The notes below the pieces were generated by a model. The model saw only the letters and a program-made list of their open reading frames with translations, had not been told where the DNA came from and made no database searches. From contig NW_002476246.1 of assembly GCF_000189635.1 (NCBI RefSeq), positions 806,001 through 870,000 on the forward strand: DNA of 64,000 nucleotides. The letters are read 5' to 3'. Every line of letters begins with the position of its first letter. Positions within the stretch are counted from its first letter, which is position 1. The translations under genes were made by a program, and so were the position numbers. Positions 12,117 through 24,111 of the stretch are shown here, in pieces. Origin of the DNA: Tetrahymena thermophila SB210 (taxonomy: Eukaryota; Ciliophora; Oligohymenophorea; Hymenostomatida; Tetrahymenidae).

Positions 12117-15100
12117 AAATTTTTAATAAATATTAAAATTATAAGTTGCTTTAACAAAAATTAAAGCAGTTTCAGTTGTATTTATAATATATATAAATTA
12201 AATATTTTATAAAAAGGTTTAAAAATCGATCTTTTGTTGATTTATTAACTTATTTTTATTTGATATAACTTATACCATTTATTTTTGAAATAGATTTTTA
12301 AATTATTTAATTTACAAAAGAAAATTTATATTACTATCAAATCACACTCAAATAAACTCTCATATAAATTTATTTTGGCTATCATTACTTTTTATTAGTT
12401 ATAATAATTTTATAATCTAAATATTATGATAAGTAACACTAAAAAATCTTTTTTATCATCATAATCTATCCTAGCAAGTATATTCACCTATTTAAAATGA
12501 GAAAAAGAATAAATTTGGCTGAAAAAAATTCAAAAAAGTAAGGTAATATCATAATTTTTGAAAAGGTCAATAAAAATAAAAAGTTTATTCCAATTCAAAA
12601 CAAATCAAAAAAAATATTTTTCTTAAAATTTTAAAGATAGTAATTATTAAGATTAAATAGATACTGATTTTCATAATTCCTAATATTATCTTAATTTATT
12701 TATAAGATTTATTTTTATGCATTTAATTTTTTGTGTTTATATTTACAGATCAAAATTATTATAAAAATGTAATTCTAAAGCTTCAATACTATTTGGTCAA
12801 GTTATAAAACATTTGTCTATATTTTATATATTATTTTAATATAAGAATATTAATTAGTCAAATATTACCAGGAAATTAGTAATGACATATAAATTACCCA
12901 GTTTAATTTAAGTTTATTTTATAGAATATTTCCTTTCGTTTTACATTAACATGCATTTTATAAAATTTTAATAAAATATATATGCTAAAAATCATTAAAT
13001 AGCTTATATTTTAATATTTTACTAATTAATACTGCTATTTTATTTATAGCTTGAAAAGATTTGAAATAAATAAAAAATTAAAAGCAAAAAAAAATTTTGT
13101 ATTGAAAAATCAATTTAAGTAAATTTATTTCTAACTATAATATTTTGGATAAATAGATCACCACTTTTTATTTAAAATGGTAAAAATAAAAATTAAATGC
13201 ACTAATTGAAGCTATTCAAGTTGTAAAATATTTAAAAATTTTTATGTATACTTTGTTTTTTTAATTTAGGTTATCCTTGTAAGCTGAATAAATTTATAAA
13301 TTTAAATCAAAGATTATTTTTTGTAAAGTTGTTTGGGTGTTAATTTTAAAAATAATTAATTTTTTTAAAAGATTCTATTTATTAGCAGTAATCAAAATAA
13401 TTTGAGAATAATAAGAATCTTCTAAATTTCTTTTTTACAATTTTTTTAAAATTTTAATAGGCTGATGTTTACTTATATCATCAAATCACAATAATCTAAA
13501 TTTATGAATATTAAATATCTAAATTAGTAGTCTATTAATCGAATTACAAATAATATCCTGGTTTTTTGTTTTGTTACTTTAATTATAAATCATTGCCAGT
13601 CTATTTATTAATTTTAAAAAAATTATTATTTCGATATTTCAAAATACTACAAAAGGCTAACTGTTAAATAATAAATAAAGTAATAAAATATCATTTCGAA
13701 GTATTTTAACAAAACACTTGTTACCCTTGACAATATATAATGTATTTATAAAATATTTGATATATATAATTTTATTAGTGAAGGTAATCATAGATTAATA
13801 TCTTTCCTTAAAATGAGTCTGATATAAATTAGATAAAACCTGAAATATAGATTTTGTAAGGTGATACACCAAACATGAATAGCAAGCCAATCTAAAATAA
13901 AAAATTTTGGGAGAATTAAGAGAAGCTTGAATTAATTAAGTTACTTGTTTTTTTTTTTACAAAAAAATAAAAATCACTGAATGAAATTCAAGCACTGCAT
14001 CAAATTTGTGTGCGTTTATAGCTTGTTACACCAAAATTTTATTTTATTTGAAGTAAATCATTAACATTTACTTTATAGTTTGTTTTATTTATTTTTTAGA
14101 ATAAGTGTAAGGGAAGTGAAGTGAATTAATGAAATAATAAGCCACATTATTTATTAAGTAAAAATTTTTATCTTTTAATATTTTACTGTTTATAATTTAG
14201 CAAAAATAGAAAGTTATTTTTCAAGTTAAAACCTTAAACAATTTTTTAAAAATTCTTTTAGATTTCTAAACTTAAAATATATATTAATAAATATGAACAC
14301 AGATAAATATAAATCCAAATATTTATTATAATTAATAAAATTAAAAATTTTCTAAATATTTTGATTCGAATAATCCTATTTAACATGTATTTAAAAAAGT
14401 ATTAAAATTGAACATAATTTATATGGTATTTATTTACCTAATTAGAAAATTAATAAGTAAATTTATTAATTAAATATTCAAAAGAAATTTGATGAATTTG
14501 ATTAAAAGTGTTAAAATCCACTCAGTAGAAGATAAATATCTTACTAAATCATCAGTAATTCAAAAATACTATTATTCAAGATCAATCAAGTATAAATATT
14601 AAAAAAAGTGATACTAAAATAAATTATTAGATAAAATCTAATTATATTACATTATTTTTATTATAGTTGGAATGGCTCCATAGAATTTTAAACAATTATC
14701 TTAAAAAACACTTTTCAATATCAGCTTAATTATTTTATTCTTCAAAATCAATCAAATTGATAAGATGTTTCTAAAAATAAACTAACTTATAACTTGAGTT
14801 GAATTTCAAGTGTAAATAAGCTAATATAACTCGATATAAATAATTTATTGTAATCACGCATTAATTAGAAATCTATGGTTTAATCAAATTATTTTAGTTT
14901 TCGTAGACAGTTTGATTTTGTTTTTATTTGATTTAATTTCAAATGAAAATAAATTTTGTTAAATACTGAAAAATGTTTTAAAAAAAAGATTGATAACATG
15001 TTAACAATCAATAAAAAATATCTTTAAAGAATAAAAATAAACATCCTTAAAATAAAACTAATTCATAATTTATTAATTTTTACTTACAAAAATAAATAAA

Positions 15101-15517
15101 TTTAATATATTTTCAACAAAATAAGAGGATTCTCTGAATTTAAAGAGTGATATGCTTGCTTGCTTTGGCTGATCATGATTAATTTTAAAATAAACAATGA
15201 AAAATAATAAGAATTCGCTTAATAAAGTAAACACAAATTAACTTTATGATAGGGAGAAAAGATTACTAAATTAGGATCTGATACTTCATGAAGTATTAGA
15301 ACAAATTAAACAAAAAAAAAATTAATTTTGGAAGATTAATTTATTGTGAGAAAAATTAACAAATTAAAACAGTAGGAGAAGATAATGATAATATATATTT
15401 AAGTTTATAAATTAAATAAAAAAAATTTATAATTAAATCAGCAGCTGATTGGTTATATAAAAGCATATCACATTTATCAATCTAAATAATTTAAAAAGTG
15501 GAATATTGATTACTAAA
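12117..15517. other. 3.4-kb intergenic region, no gene found
   Basis: AT-rich and low-complexity throughout on both strands. A slightly more complex patch at about 13,780-13,960 includes a short open frame and a T-run after 13,947 that resembles a Pol III stop. I found no tRNA box elements or snRNA features and do not call it. The last 100-200 bases are probably the 5' leader of the histidine kinase. Confidence 0.5.
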
Positions 15518-18500
15518 ATGACCAAAGATAAAATGCACAAAGTATCTCTTAAAATTAAAGAATAAAGACTTGAAACTATTTATTCTGAGAAAATTAATAA
15601 TTTTTAATATAAACAAACATTTTGGGTGCTTTTGGCTATCCTTTTGGTCAGTCTTATTTAGACTGCAAACTATTCTTACAAAAAATCATGTTTACAAACA
15701 ATTATAGCAGCATTTTAAGTTTTAGTAGCGCTGATAGCTCTTGTGATAAGTATGATTCTTTTAACCTTTTTGCTTTTAAAATATTTTACTAATTATATAT
15801 TTTTTTAGGATATAGGTACAAGATGTTTGCTATATATTTAACGAAATTTTCAATTGTATATTCTATATCAGCCATTTTATATCTTTTGAAAATTAATTAT
15901 GGAGAAGAAGTACAACTTCTTTAAGTCAGAGCTTTAGGTATTCATTATAATTCCAGATTGTTTGAATTCATAATATCAATAATTATAGGTTTTTTCACTC
16001 TGCTTATGGATTGGTATATTAAGAGATGGACTCTGAAAGCATTTATTTTTATTTGTTCTTAAACAATTTTTATTTAATTTTATTGGGATTCCTCAAAGTA
16101 CTTCGAAATGCTAAACTAGATTTCATTTGAAGTATTTGTTACACTGATGTTTTACTGGTCTGAAAAGGCTAAAAAACAAAATTTTTTAGAAACTAATTAG
16201 AAAATTCAATAACTTTCATTGCATCATGATATCATTAATAAGTTAATTCCCTCTTCTATGATTATACTTCAATTTAAATCAAAATCAGGTATTTAATATT
16301 TGCGTTATTTATTTAATCATTAATTTATTTATCTGTATGTTAGCTAGTTATAGATTTCAGGCTTTAGAATTTAATTTTTACCAAAGAATTATCAATTTAT
16401 TTTTATAGAGATTTTAAATCAAATAAATTTTTTGTTTGATCCATTTCAATTTGAAAAATTTAACATATTTATTCATTCTTAAATTGATATTTTAGATAAA
16501 AATTTAGATGAAAGTATTATAGAATACATAAAATTTAAAAATATTTTTAAATGAGATTTATCCACAAATTCTTAAAACAAGCAAATTTTGCTGAGATTTA
16601 AAATCTTAAAAAAAAATCAAATAATTGAAACAAAACATTTAATTACAGATAAATTGTTTAATCTTATTCAATTTATTGAGTAACAATAGAAAAAAAATTA
16701 ATTTCAGCCAGTATACTTAATTTATTAAAGACTTATTATTTTATTAAATTAAGATTATAAAATACTGTATGCAAATCAGTCTTGTTTAGAGACATTTAGA
16801 ATCAAAGATATCAGCTAACTTGATGAAATCCTAAGAAATGTTACAGTTGATAAAGAGTATAGAGAGAAAAAAGATAAAATTGTTAGCGTTATTGAAGATT
16901 CTTACTTATAACTTTTCATACAAAATAGTATCAGTCTTCCTCAAAAAAGAAAAGATATTATCAAAGAGGTAGATATAGTTGATATTTTAACTTCAGATAA
17001 GCTATTTCATCACAAAGATATGTATTTCAATGCCAGATACTCTCATTGCTACTTTTAAAATGAACTTTCTGCTCTCATTTTTCTTTCTGATGAAACTATT
17101 CAGAGAAAAAATGAGTATTTAAAGTAAATGAATATTTACAAGGACAAGTTACTAGCAAGAATTTCTCATGATTTAAAAACACCTTTAAACTGTATTTTAT
17201 CTATCTCTTAAAATTTTAAAAATCACCTCAGCAACATCTCATCTTTCCAAAATGATATGGATATAATTTCTAAGAATTCATAACTGCTTATGCACATGAT
17301 CAATGATATACTAGACTATTCACAAATTAAAATGCAGAAGCTTAAGTTGAATTGTTAATAATTTAATGTTAGAAGAGCTATCCTTGATATTTTTAGATTA
17401 GTTTAATAGCAAGCTGACTCATAAAATATACAACTCATTGCAGAAGTCAACAATTCTTTAGAAATATTTAATGACGAAAATCGCTTCAAATAAGTTATCC
17501 TCAATTTTATCTAAAATTCAATCCAATACACTCCTTCTGGATTCATTAAAGTAAAGTGTCAGCGAATTGATTTGACAAATGAACTACAAGTTTCAATAAT
17601 AGATACAGGAAAAGGTATGGATTAAGAAACAATAGATAGGTTATTTTGTAAAATCGGAACATTTAATAAAACTCATCTAAATGTTGATGGTAATTAAAAA
17701 TATTATTTATGTAAAATTTATTAAAAAATTTCATATAAAAGGTGTTGGTCTAGGTTTAATCATGAGCAAAAAACTTATAGGTTTTATTGGGCATAAAAGC
17801 AGTATATAAGTAGAGTCTAAACTTCTATAAGGATCTACATTTACATTTAGTATTAGATAGAATTTAAAATCAAAATAAACATCAAATTGTAAGTTTTTTA
17901 TTGCAAATTTAAAACATTTTAAAATTAAAATCACAGTAAAAATAGCTTAAACTATGATTTCTGTTTACTAGACAAGAGCTACTTAAAGCTTGAGTTCTAA
18001 TTAGCTAGAAAAAAATGATTCACCATGCAACATTTCTCCAACTATAAATATTGAGCAGCAATTTAACGAAGACCAAGAAAGTTTAGACAATAATAGTGAT
18101 TTATAAAATTAAATAGACGAAAACTTATCTCAAATATAAGCAATGAATGAATTTAAAACAAACTCATTCTAACCCAGTATTAACGAAGAAACAAAAAAAT
18201 TAAAAGTAATGATAGTTGATGATATTTATTATAACATTATTGCTCTAAAGGCCTACCTAAAAAACTTTACAAATTTAGAAATTTCAGAATTTATATTTGC
18301 AGAAGATGCTTTTCTTGAGATTTAAAAGAATTAATACGATATAATTTTCTCTGATATTTAAATGCCAATAATGGATGGTATAGAATTTATCACAAAAGTT
18401 AGATTGCTTAAAGATAAGATAAAATAACCAATAGTCTTTATGATATCTGCTGATAATTAACAAGCTCACGAAGAGAGGTTAAGAGACCTTGAAATCTAAT

Positions 18501-18574
18501 CATTTATTCAAAAACCTATATTGAACCAGCAATCTTTTAACAATCTAGTGAGTTCCTCACTCATAAAATTATGA
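15518..18574 (+). CDS. Membrane hybrid sensor histidine kinase with C-terminal receiver domain
   Basis: Two-component phosphorelay kinase: autophosphorylates on His and passes phosphate to an attached Asp. Exons 15518-15749, 15809-16288, 16361-16513, 16556-17689 and 17742-18574 give 943 residues. Roughly residues 20-220 contain about six hydrophobic membrane segments, then a PAS-like linker (FEKFNIFIHSQIDIL; YKILYANQSCLETF). The H-box is ARISHDLKTPLN with His493. N-box LNFIQNSIQYTPSG, G1 DTGKGMD and G2 GVGLGLIMSKKL follow, so the ATPase domain looks complete. The receiver has the acidic pair (MIVDD), phospho-acceptor Asp871 in FSDIQMPIMDG, Ser in MISAD and Lys in QKPI. An in-frame TGA at 16552-16554 is removed only if a 42-nt intron (16514-16555) is spliced; see findings. 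No separate response regulator lies nearby. Confidence 0.9.
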
Positions 18575-20365
18575 AATATTTAATTTTATTTAAAAAAAGA
18601 TGAAGAAATTTTCACCAAAAATATAATCTTACTAATTAATTAATTATAAACCATAAAAATAAAATAAATTCTAAATAAAAACTTTAATTAATATTAAAAT
18701 ATTTTTAAATAAATATTAAAAATTTCTTAACAATATAATAAAAATTAGTAATAATAAAATTTTAAATTTATTTACATATTAATAAAAAATGAAATAAATT
18801 TGTATATTTTTGAGTAAAAATATATATTTATATATTTAGTTTACAAAAAAATATTTAAATACTAATATTATTTTATAAGTTAATAAAATGTTAAAATAAT
18901 GAGTTAATTATATTAAAGGTATTTATTACTTTTTAAGTGTATGAATTTAATAAATAAAATGATTTATTTTTGAGCTTGAAAATATAAATAAATCATTTAT
19001 TTTTACTATTACATTCAATTAAACTAAAATTAATTCATTTTATAAATATTTTCAAATAATAACAATTGACTAAAATTATAACTAAATATAAAAATATAAA
19101 CAGTGTTATATGCATTTTCAAAAATAAATATTCTATTTAAAACATATTTATTTTTTTAGAAAATTAAACAAATTTTAAATAAATATTCAATATATTAATT
19201 ATTAAATTTAGTTAATTTTATTGAGTTAGCTGTTTATTTTATATGTAAAATATAAACTCTTTTTCTTAAAGGTTAGTAAATTAAAAATATAATTTCTGAA
19301 ATAAATTTAGATAGTAATTGGGATAAATATAGAAAGATTTTATATTTAAAAACCATAAAATTGCAAATTATTTAATTTTTTATTCATTCACTAATTTTCT
19401 GTATCTCATTTTACAATCTCTTTATCTTATTTAGAAAAATTTTTTTGTTTTAGTAAATCAAAAATATGGGAAGAGGGGGGATTACTAAGTTATTAACTGG
19501 GATTGTATCAAGAATATCTTGAATTTTACCTGATTTTAAAACCCAGATAAATTCTAGAGAGTCCAGATACCCCCCCCTCTCCCCCCTATTAAATATAATT
19601 TAGTTTTATTCAATAAAACTTGAAACTCCAACTCTAGTTAAATGTATTTTATAAAATAATTAATTATAAGTCCTGTATTTTTTAAAATTCAAAAAATATG
19701 AAAAATTCAGTGCTTTCAAAATTAAAAAATGAACTTATTTCAATAAAATAGAATAATAAAATTAGCTTAAATGCAGTTTATTATTTATTTTATTTCTTAA
19801 TCTTATTTTACTAACCGAAATATATAATTAATTTAGAATAAGATTCATATGCAATCAATTTGAATGCTTTTTTTTTTGACAAAATAAATGAAGTTGAAAA
19901 ATTTTTAATTACAAATGGAGTGAGACCAGAATTTAACAATTTATAATTTAGAAAGATATATGCCAGAAAAAACAAGAAATGTTTAAGAGCTAAATATTAA
20001 TTGAATCAATAAATTTTTAAGAATTTAAAATTTTGACTATAAGAAATTATAAAGAGTGTGGAGAGATAGTTGATTGAGAGATAAAGTGAGTGCTAATTTG
20101 ATAATAAACGTTAAAAGAGTTAAAAAATAGAAAAAGTTAAAATCAATCTTTGCATAAATATATAAATAAATAAGTGAGTGTGTGTGTGTGTGATTTATCT
20201 ATCTATCATTATTTTGAAAAAGCTTTGATTGATTATTCGAACAATAAGTGCGTGCAAGAAGAGGACTTGTTTTAATACTGAAAAAGTAAATCAAAAAATT
20301 AAATCTTAAAATTTGTAAATTTTAATTAAAAAAGCTAAACAAGGAACAAAAAAATAGTAGGTAAA
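18575..20365. other. Intergenic region with G/C-run hairpin
   Basis: AT-rich flank between the histidine kinase and the Rab gene. It contains the inverted-repeat element at 19468-19586 described separately and a short GT microsatellite near 20,180. The last 300 bases are probably the Rab 5' leader. Confidence 0.6.
19468..19586. repeat. Inverted-repeat element with G-run and C-run ends
   Basis: The stretch begins GGGAAGAGGGGGG and ends with a run of eight C, TCT and six C. The two ends are imperfect inverted repeats of about 18 bases. Inner CTGGG/CCCAG also pair, so the whole 119 bases can fold as one hairpin. TAT borders it on both sides. The G/C runs stand out sharply from surrounding sequence. 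It could be a miniature inverted-repeat transposon, a structured RNA, or a G-quadruplex-forming spacer. Confidence 0.6.
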
Positions 20366-21118
20366 ATGGCAAATAGAGAATACGACTACTTAATCAAGTT
20401 GGTTATTATTGGAAACTCAAGTGTTGGAAAATCTTCCGTACTCTTGCGTTTTAGTGATGATCAGTTTAGCGAGTCATATTTAACAACTATTGGTGTAGAT
20501 TTTAGATTCAAGACTTTAAACATAGATGGAAGAAAGGTTAAATTACAAATTTGGGATACAGCTGGTCAAGAAAGATTCCGTACAATTACTAATGCATATT
20601 ACAAAGGAGCAGATGGTATTGTTCTCGTATATGATATCACAAACTCAACATCATTCGAAGACATTGAACGCTTTTGGCTAAATGAAGTAGAAAGTTATGC
20701 TGAAAAAGATGTAGAATTGCTACTTTTAGGTAACAAAAGCGATCTTTCTGATTAGCGCTAAGTTGAGACAAACATGGTTTCAGAATACGCTGAAAAAAAG
20801 CACATGGATTTTTATGAAACATCTGCAAAGACATCTGATTAAATTGAACAAGCTTTCCTCTCTATTTCTAAGAGATTGATGTCTAAAAAGGATGCCAAGC
20901 TAGCTGAAAAGAAGAAGCGTCCCACTAATAGCAAAAAAGGTACTGGATCATCATCTGAAAACTCATAGAAATCCTCTTCAACTAGTGCTAATAGTACAAC
21001 AAATGCAAATAACTCTTAATAACCAACCCAAACTAACGAAAAAATATCACTAGGCAGCTCATCTAACCAATAAACTACAAAATCAAACAAACTAAACTTA
21101 GGATGTTGCCAAGTTTGA
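20366..21118 (+). CDS. Rab1-like small GTPase
   Basis: Ras-superfamily GTPase that should cycle between membrane and cytosol to direct vesicle traffic; closest by memory to Rab1/Rab8 (ER-Golgi and secretory routes). Single exon, 250 residues. P-loop GNSSVGKSS (residues about 16-24), effector region [14 protein letters not shown], switch [13 protein letters not shown], guanine-specificity NKSD (129 region) and SAK are all intact. The tail ends in CCQV, a CCxx geranylgeranylation signal. The C-terminal hypervariable region is unusually long and Ser/Asn/Gln-rich, taking the protein to 250 residues against about 205 for typical Rabs. In-frame TAA/TAG codons occur from SDQRQ onwards, so a standard-code reading would stop early at residue 130. 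The start is the first ATG, in an A-rich context. Rab identity is certain; subfamily is an inference. Confidence 0.97.
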
Positions 21119-24111
21119 TTTGTTAAAATTCATTCATGTTGCTTAATAAAAATAATTGTAAAAAGTAATGCAAACAAAATTTATAATTTAAAAATAAATA
21201 ATTTATTGTTAACATTTAACTTGTTTGAGTTAATTCTACACAATACATGTAAATTTATCTCTGTAATGTTCTGCTATTTTAAGTAAGTAAGTTAGTAATT
21301 TATTTATTGCTTCATCCATTTTTATCTATTTAAATATCTAATTTAATAAATAATTAATGAATTTATGTATTTTTATATGTTTATTTTTCTCTAATTAGAT
21401 AAAAAATATAATTTGATTTTTGATCTATTTAAAATACACATAGGATATATCTATTTTTCTAACTAATCAACACACCTAATTAATTTATAAGTTGTTAAAT
21501 ATTTCTTTAGTATTTACACACTTTTATTTGACATCCCTTTCCTTGTGGTAAATTTACTTTATATTGATTTTATAAAAAAAACCTACAAATAAAAATTAAG
21601 TTTGCAGTATTTGATTAATTTATAACTTTATATTCTATAATTACTTGCTTAATTATTTTGCTATTTTATTGACATTAAATTATAAATTTTTTATATCTTA
21701 AAGAAATTTATTCATCAAGTTTAATTTGTAAAAGTTATTATTTGTCAGTAAATAAAAAACTAATTTAAGATACATTATTTAAATATCTTAATTATTACTT
21801 AAATTAAATTTATTTTCCTCTTTTATCTTTTTCTTACCACTTATTAAATATATTTTTATTTCAGTTTAGAAATTTATTTTCAAATAATTGAGTAAATTTA
21901 TTGATTTATTTAGATACTTAAAATTTTATTTTTTTATTTTATTGAATTCATTTTTGTTTATGATAAATTTGGAAACAATAGTAATTTTTTTAAACAAAAA
22001 TTATGTGATAAATATTACATTTACTTTATTATCATTTTTAATATAAAAAATATATTAATGAAATAATCAGATAAAAATTGTTGAAAATAAAAGCTTTATT
22101 TTGGTCATTCTTGGTTTATTGTTTGGTATGTAGTTGATTATTTAATTTAAAATATTTATAAAATAATTGAATATTTCAATTTATTCTTTTATATTCACTT
22201 GTGTTAAAATAACTTTGAAGTAACCTTAGCTAATAAAGCAAAATATAAAAAATAAAGTGATTGATTAATTGTCTTTTAAAGTAGTAACATATTTGATAAT
22301 GTAACAAAAGTGATTATTCAATAATATTTTGGAAATCTATTCATTTACTTTAACTTAACATTTCAAAATTAAAATTATGCTAAATTTAAATTCATTCATA
22401 TAAAATATTAAAAATATTAAATATTTTATTAGTATTTTTTCTTTTTCCAAATTATATTTTATGTAAAATACCTTAAAAATTATTAATAATCTGATAAATT
22501 TACTAATTTTTCTTATCCAGTTTATTTTATAATATAAAAATACTTTAACAATATAACAAATTAAATATTAATAAAAGTATATCTTACCCGCAATATATTT
22601 TTAATCTATCGCAAAATGATTTTAGAGAAAAAACATTTTTTGTATAAAATCTAAATTAATTTATTGTGTAAATACATCATCAAAAATGTTATTTTGAAAA
22701 TAATTTTGTGAAATTTGAGTTGATGAATATCTTTAACTAAGTAAAAATTTAGTTTATATAAAATTTTTTTGAAGAATAAGATCATAAAGTTGAAGTGCAT
22801 AATAAAAAATGTATTAACTTTGTTCAACACTAAAAAATTTTTATTTATTTTTATCAAAATATATTTATAAATTAACTATAAATGAATGGATATAATATGT
22901 ATAATTGATTGGTTCAAATAAATAAATAAAATTTAAAATAAATTAATTAAATGATCAAATAATTATCTATTTTTGATAAAATAAAAATGTTTAACTTCAT
23001 AAAAATACCTTTTAATATTATTTAAATTTTATTTGATATAATTTTACAGTAGAAAAAAAAAATTTTAATATGAATTAAATGTAAGTATTTAAAAAAATTA
23101 TATAAGCTAGTTTTATAATTTAATTTTTCTATTCTAACAATTTAAAGAACTTTGAAGGAAGTTCTCAGTTTTTGTTCACAAAACTAATTACTGAATTGAT
23201 TTATTTTTCAGAATAAAAATTCACATAGAACATAAGAATTAACTATATGCTAGATATTTATTGGGGTTGTTTTCTGATTACCTAAAAAAACGAAGGTAAA
23301 TAAAAAAGATACTACAAAATTACAGAACCAGTCTACAATTTATATTGTGACAAACATTATTTTTATGGAATTTCTAGTTAAGTGTGGGCAATAAAAATAA
23401 ATTCGTGTGTTGTTTATTATTTCATTCATAATCTAAAACATTTGCTGGAATAGTCTTAATTAATACACTAATGATACTTTCTGAAATCACAATTAAAATT
23501 TAAAATCAGCTATTTATGCAATTTTTAAAAAATATTATTTGAAAAAGAAAACAGTGAAGTTATTTTCCGTCGAAGTTGATCGAAGTACGAAACGACTCCT
23601 AACATTAATGCAAGGGTCGAATTTATAGTTTATAAAGTAAAAGCTGGATAAAATGGTGAAAGTGAAAAAGGTTTTTTATGTGTTAAGAAACGAATGAGAA
23701 TAGTTTTGAGCAGAAAAAATAATCGTATTTTTAAAAAAGTTTTTTTCATTAATTCGTAAGAGTGATTGATTGACAGTGAATCTCCTTTTTTTTATTTTTT
23801 GATTGATTTGTTATTTTTTGACAGTATTTTGAAGAAATAAATACATAACTTTTATAATTGTTAGCTTATTTAGAAATTAAGGCAGTGAATTTTATTTGAT
23901 TAATAGACAGAATGAATGAAAATCGGAAATTTAGTAATAAATTCAGAAAAGAAAGTAAATAAATAAATAAATTAGAGGGTTTGTATGTATCCCTAATACT
24001 TATGACAATAATAATAAATAAATAAAACAAATTAAAAGATAATAAGAAGAAAAAGAAAAAAAATAACAAAACAGATTTTTATTAATAGATTTGTAAAAAA
24101 GCTAATAAAAA
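21119..24111. other. 3-kb intergenic region
   Basis: No gene found on either strand; the apparent short frames are T-rich or A-rich composition. A patch at about 23,565-23,630 is clearly richer in G and C, with repeated TCGAAG words and GGGTCGAA. It may be part of the kinase promoter or leader. The 250 bases before 24,112 look like 5' leader. Confidence 0.5.

Noticed and set aside
13780-13960. Possible small RNA gene ending in a T-run
   Set aside because: No A/B boxes, no snRNA or snoRNA boxes and no convincing stem; the T-run alone is not evidence here.
22651-24069. Two short minus-strand frames upstream of the PKA gene
   Set aside because: Low-complexity F/L/I/N/K strings with no splice partners or motifs.
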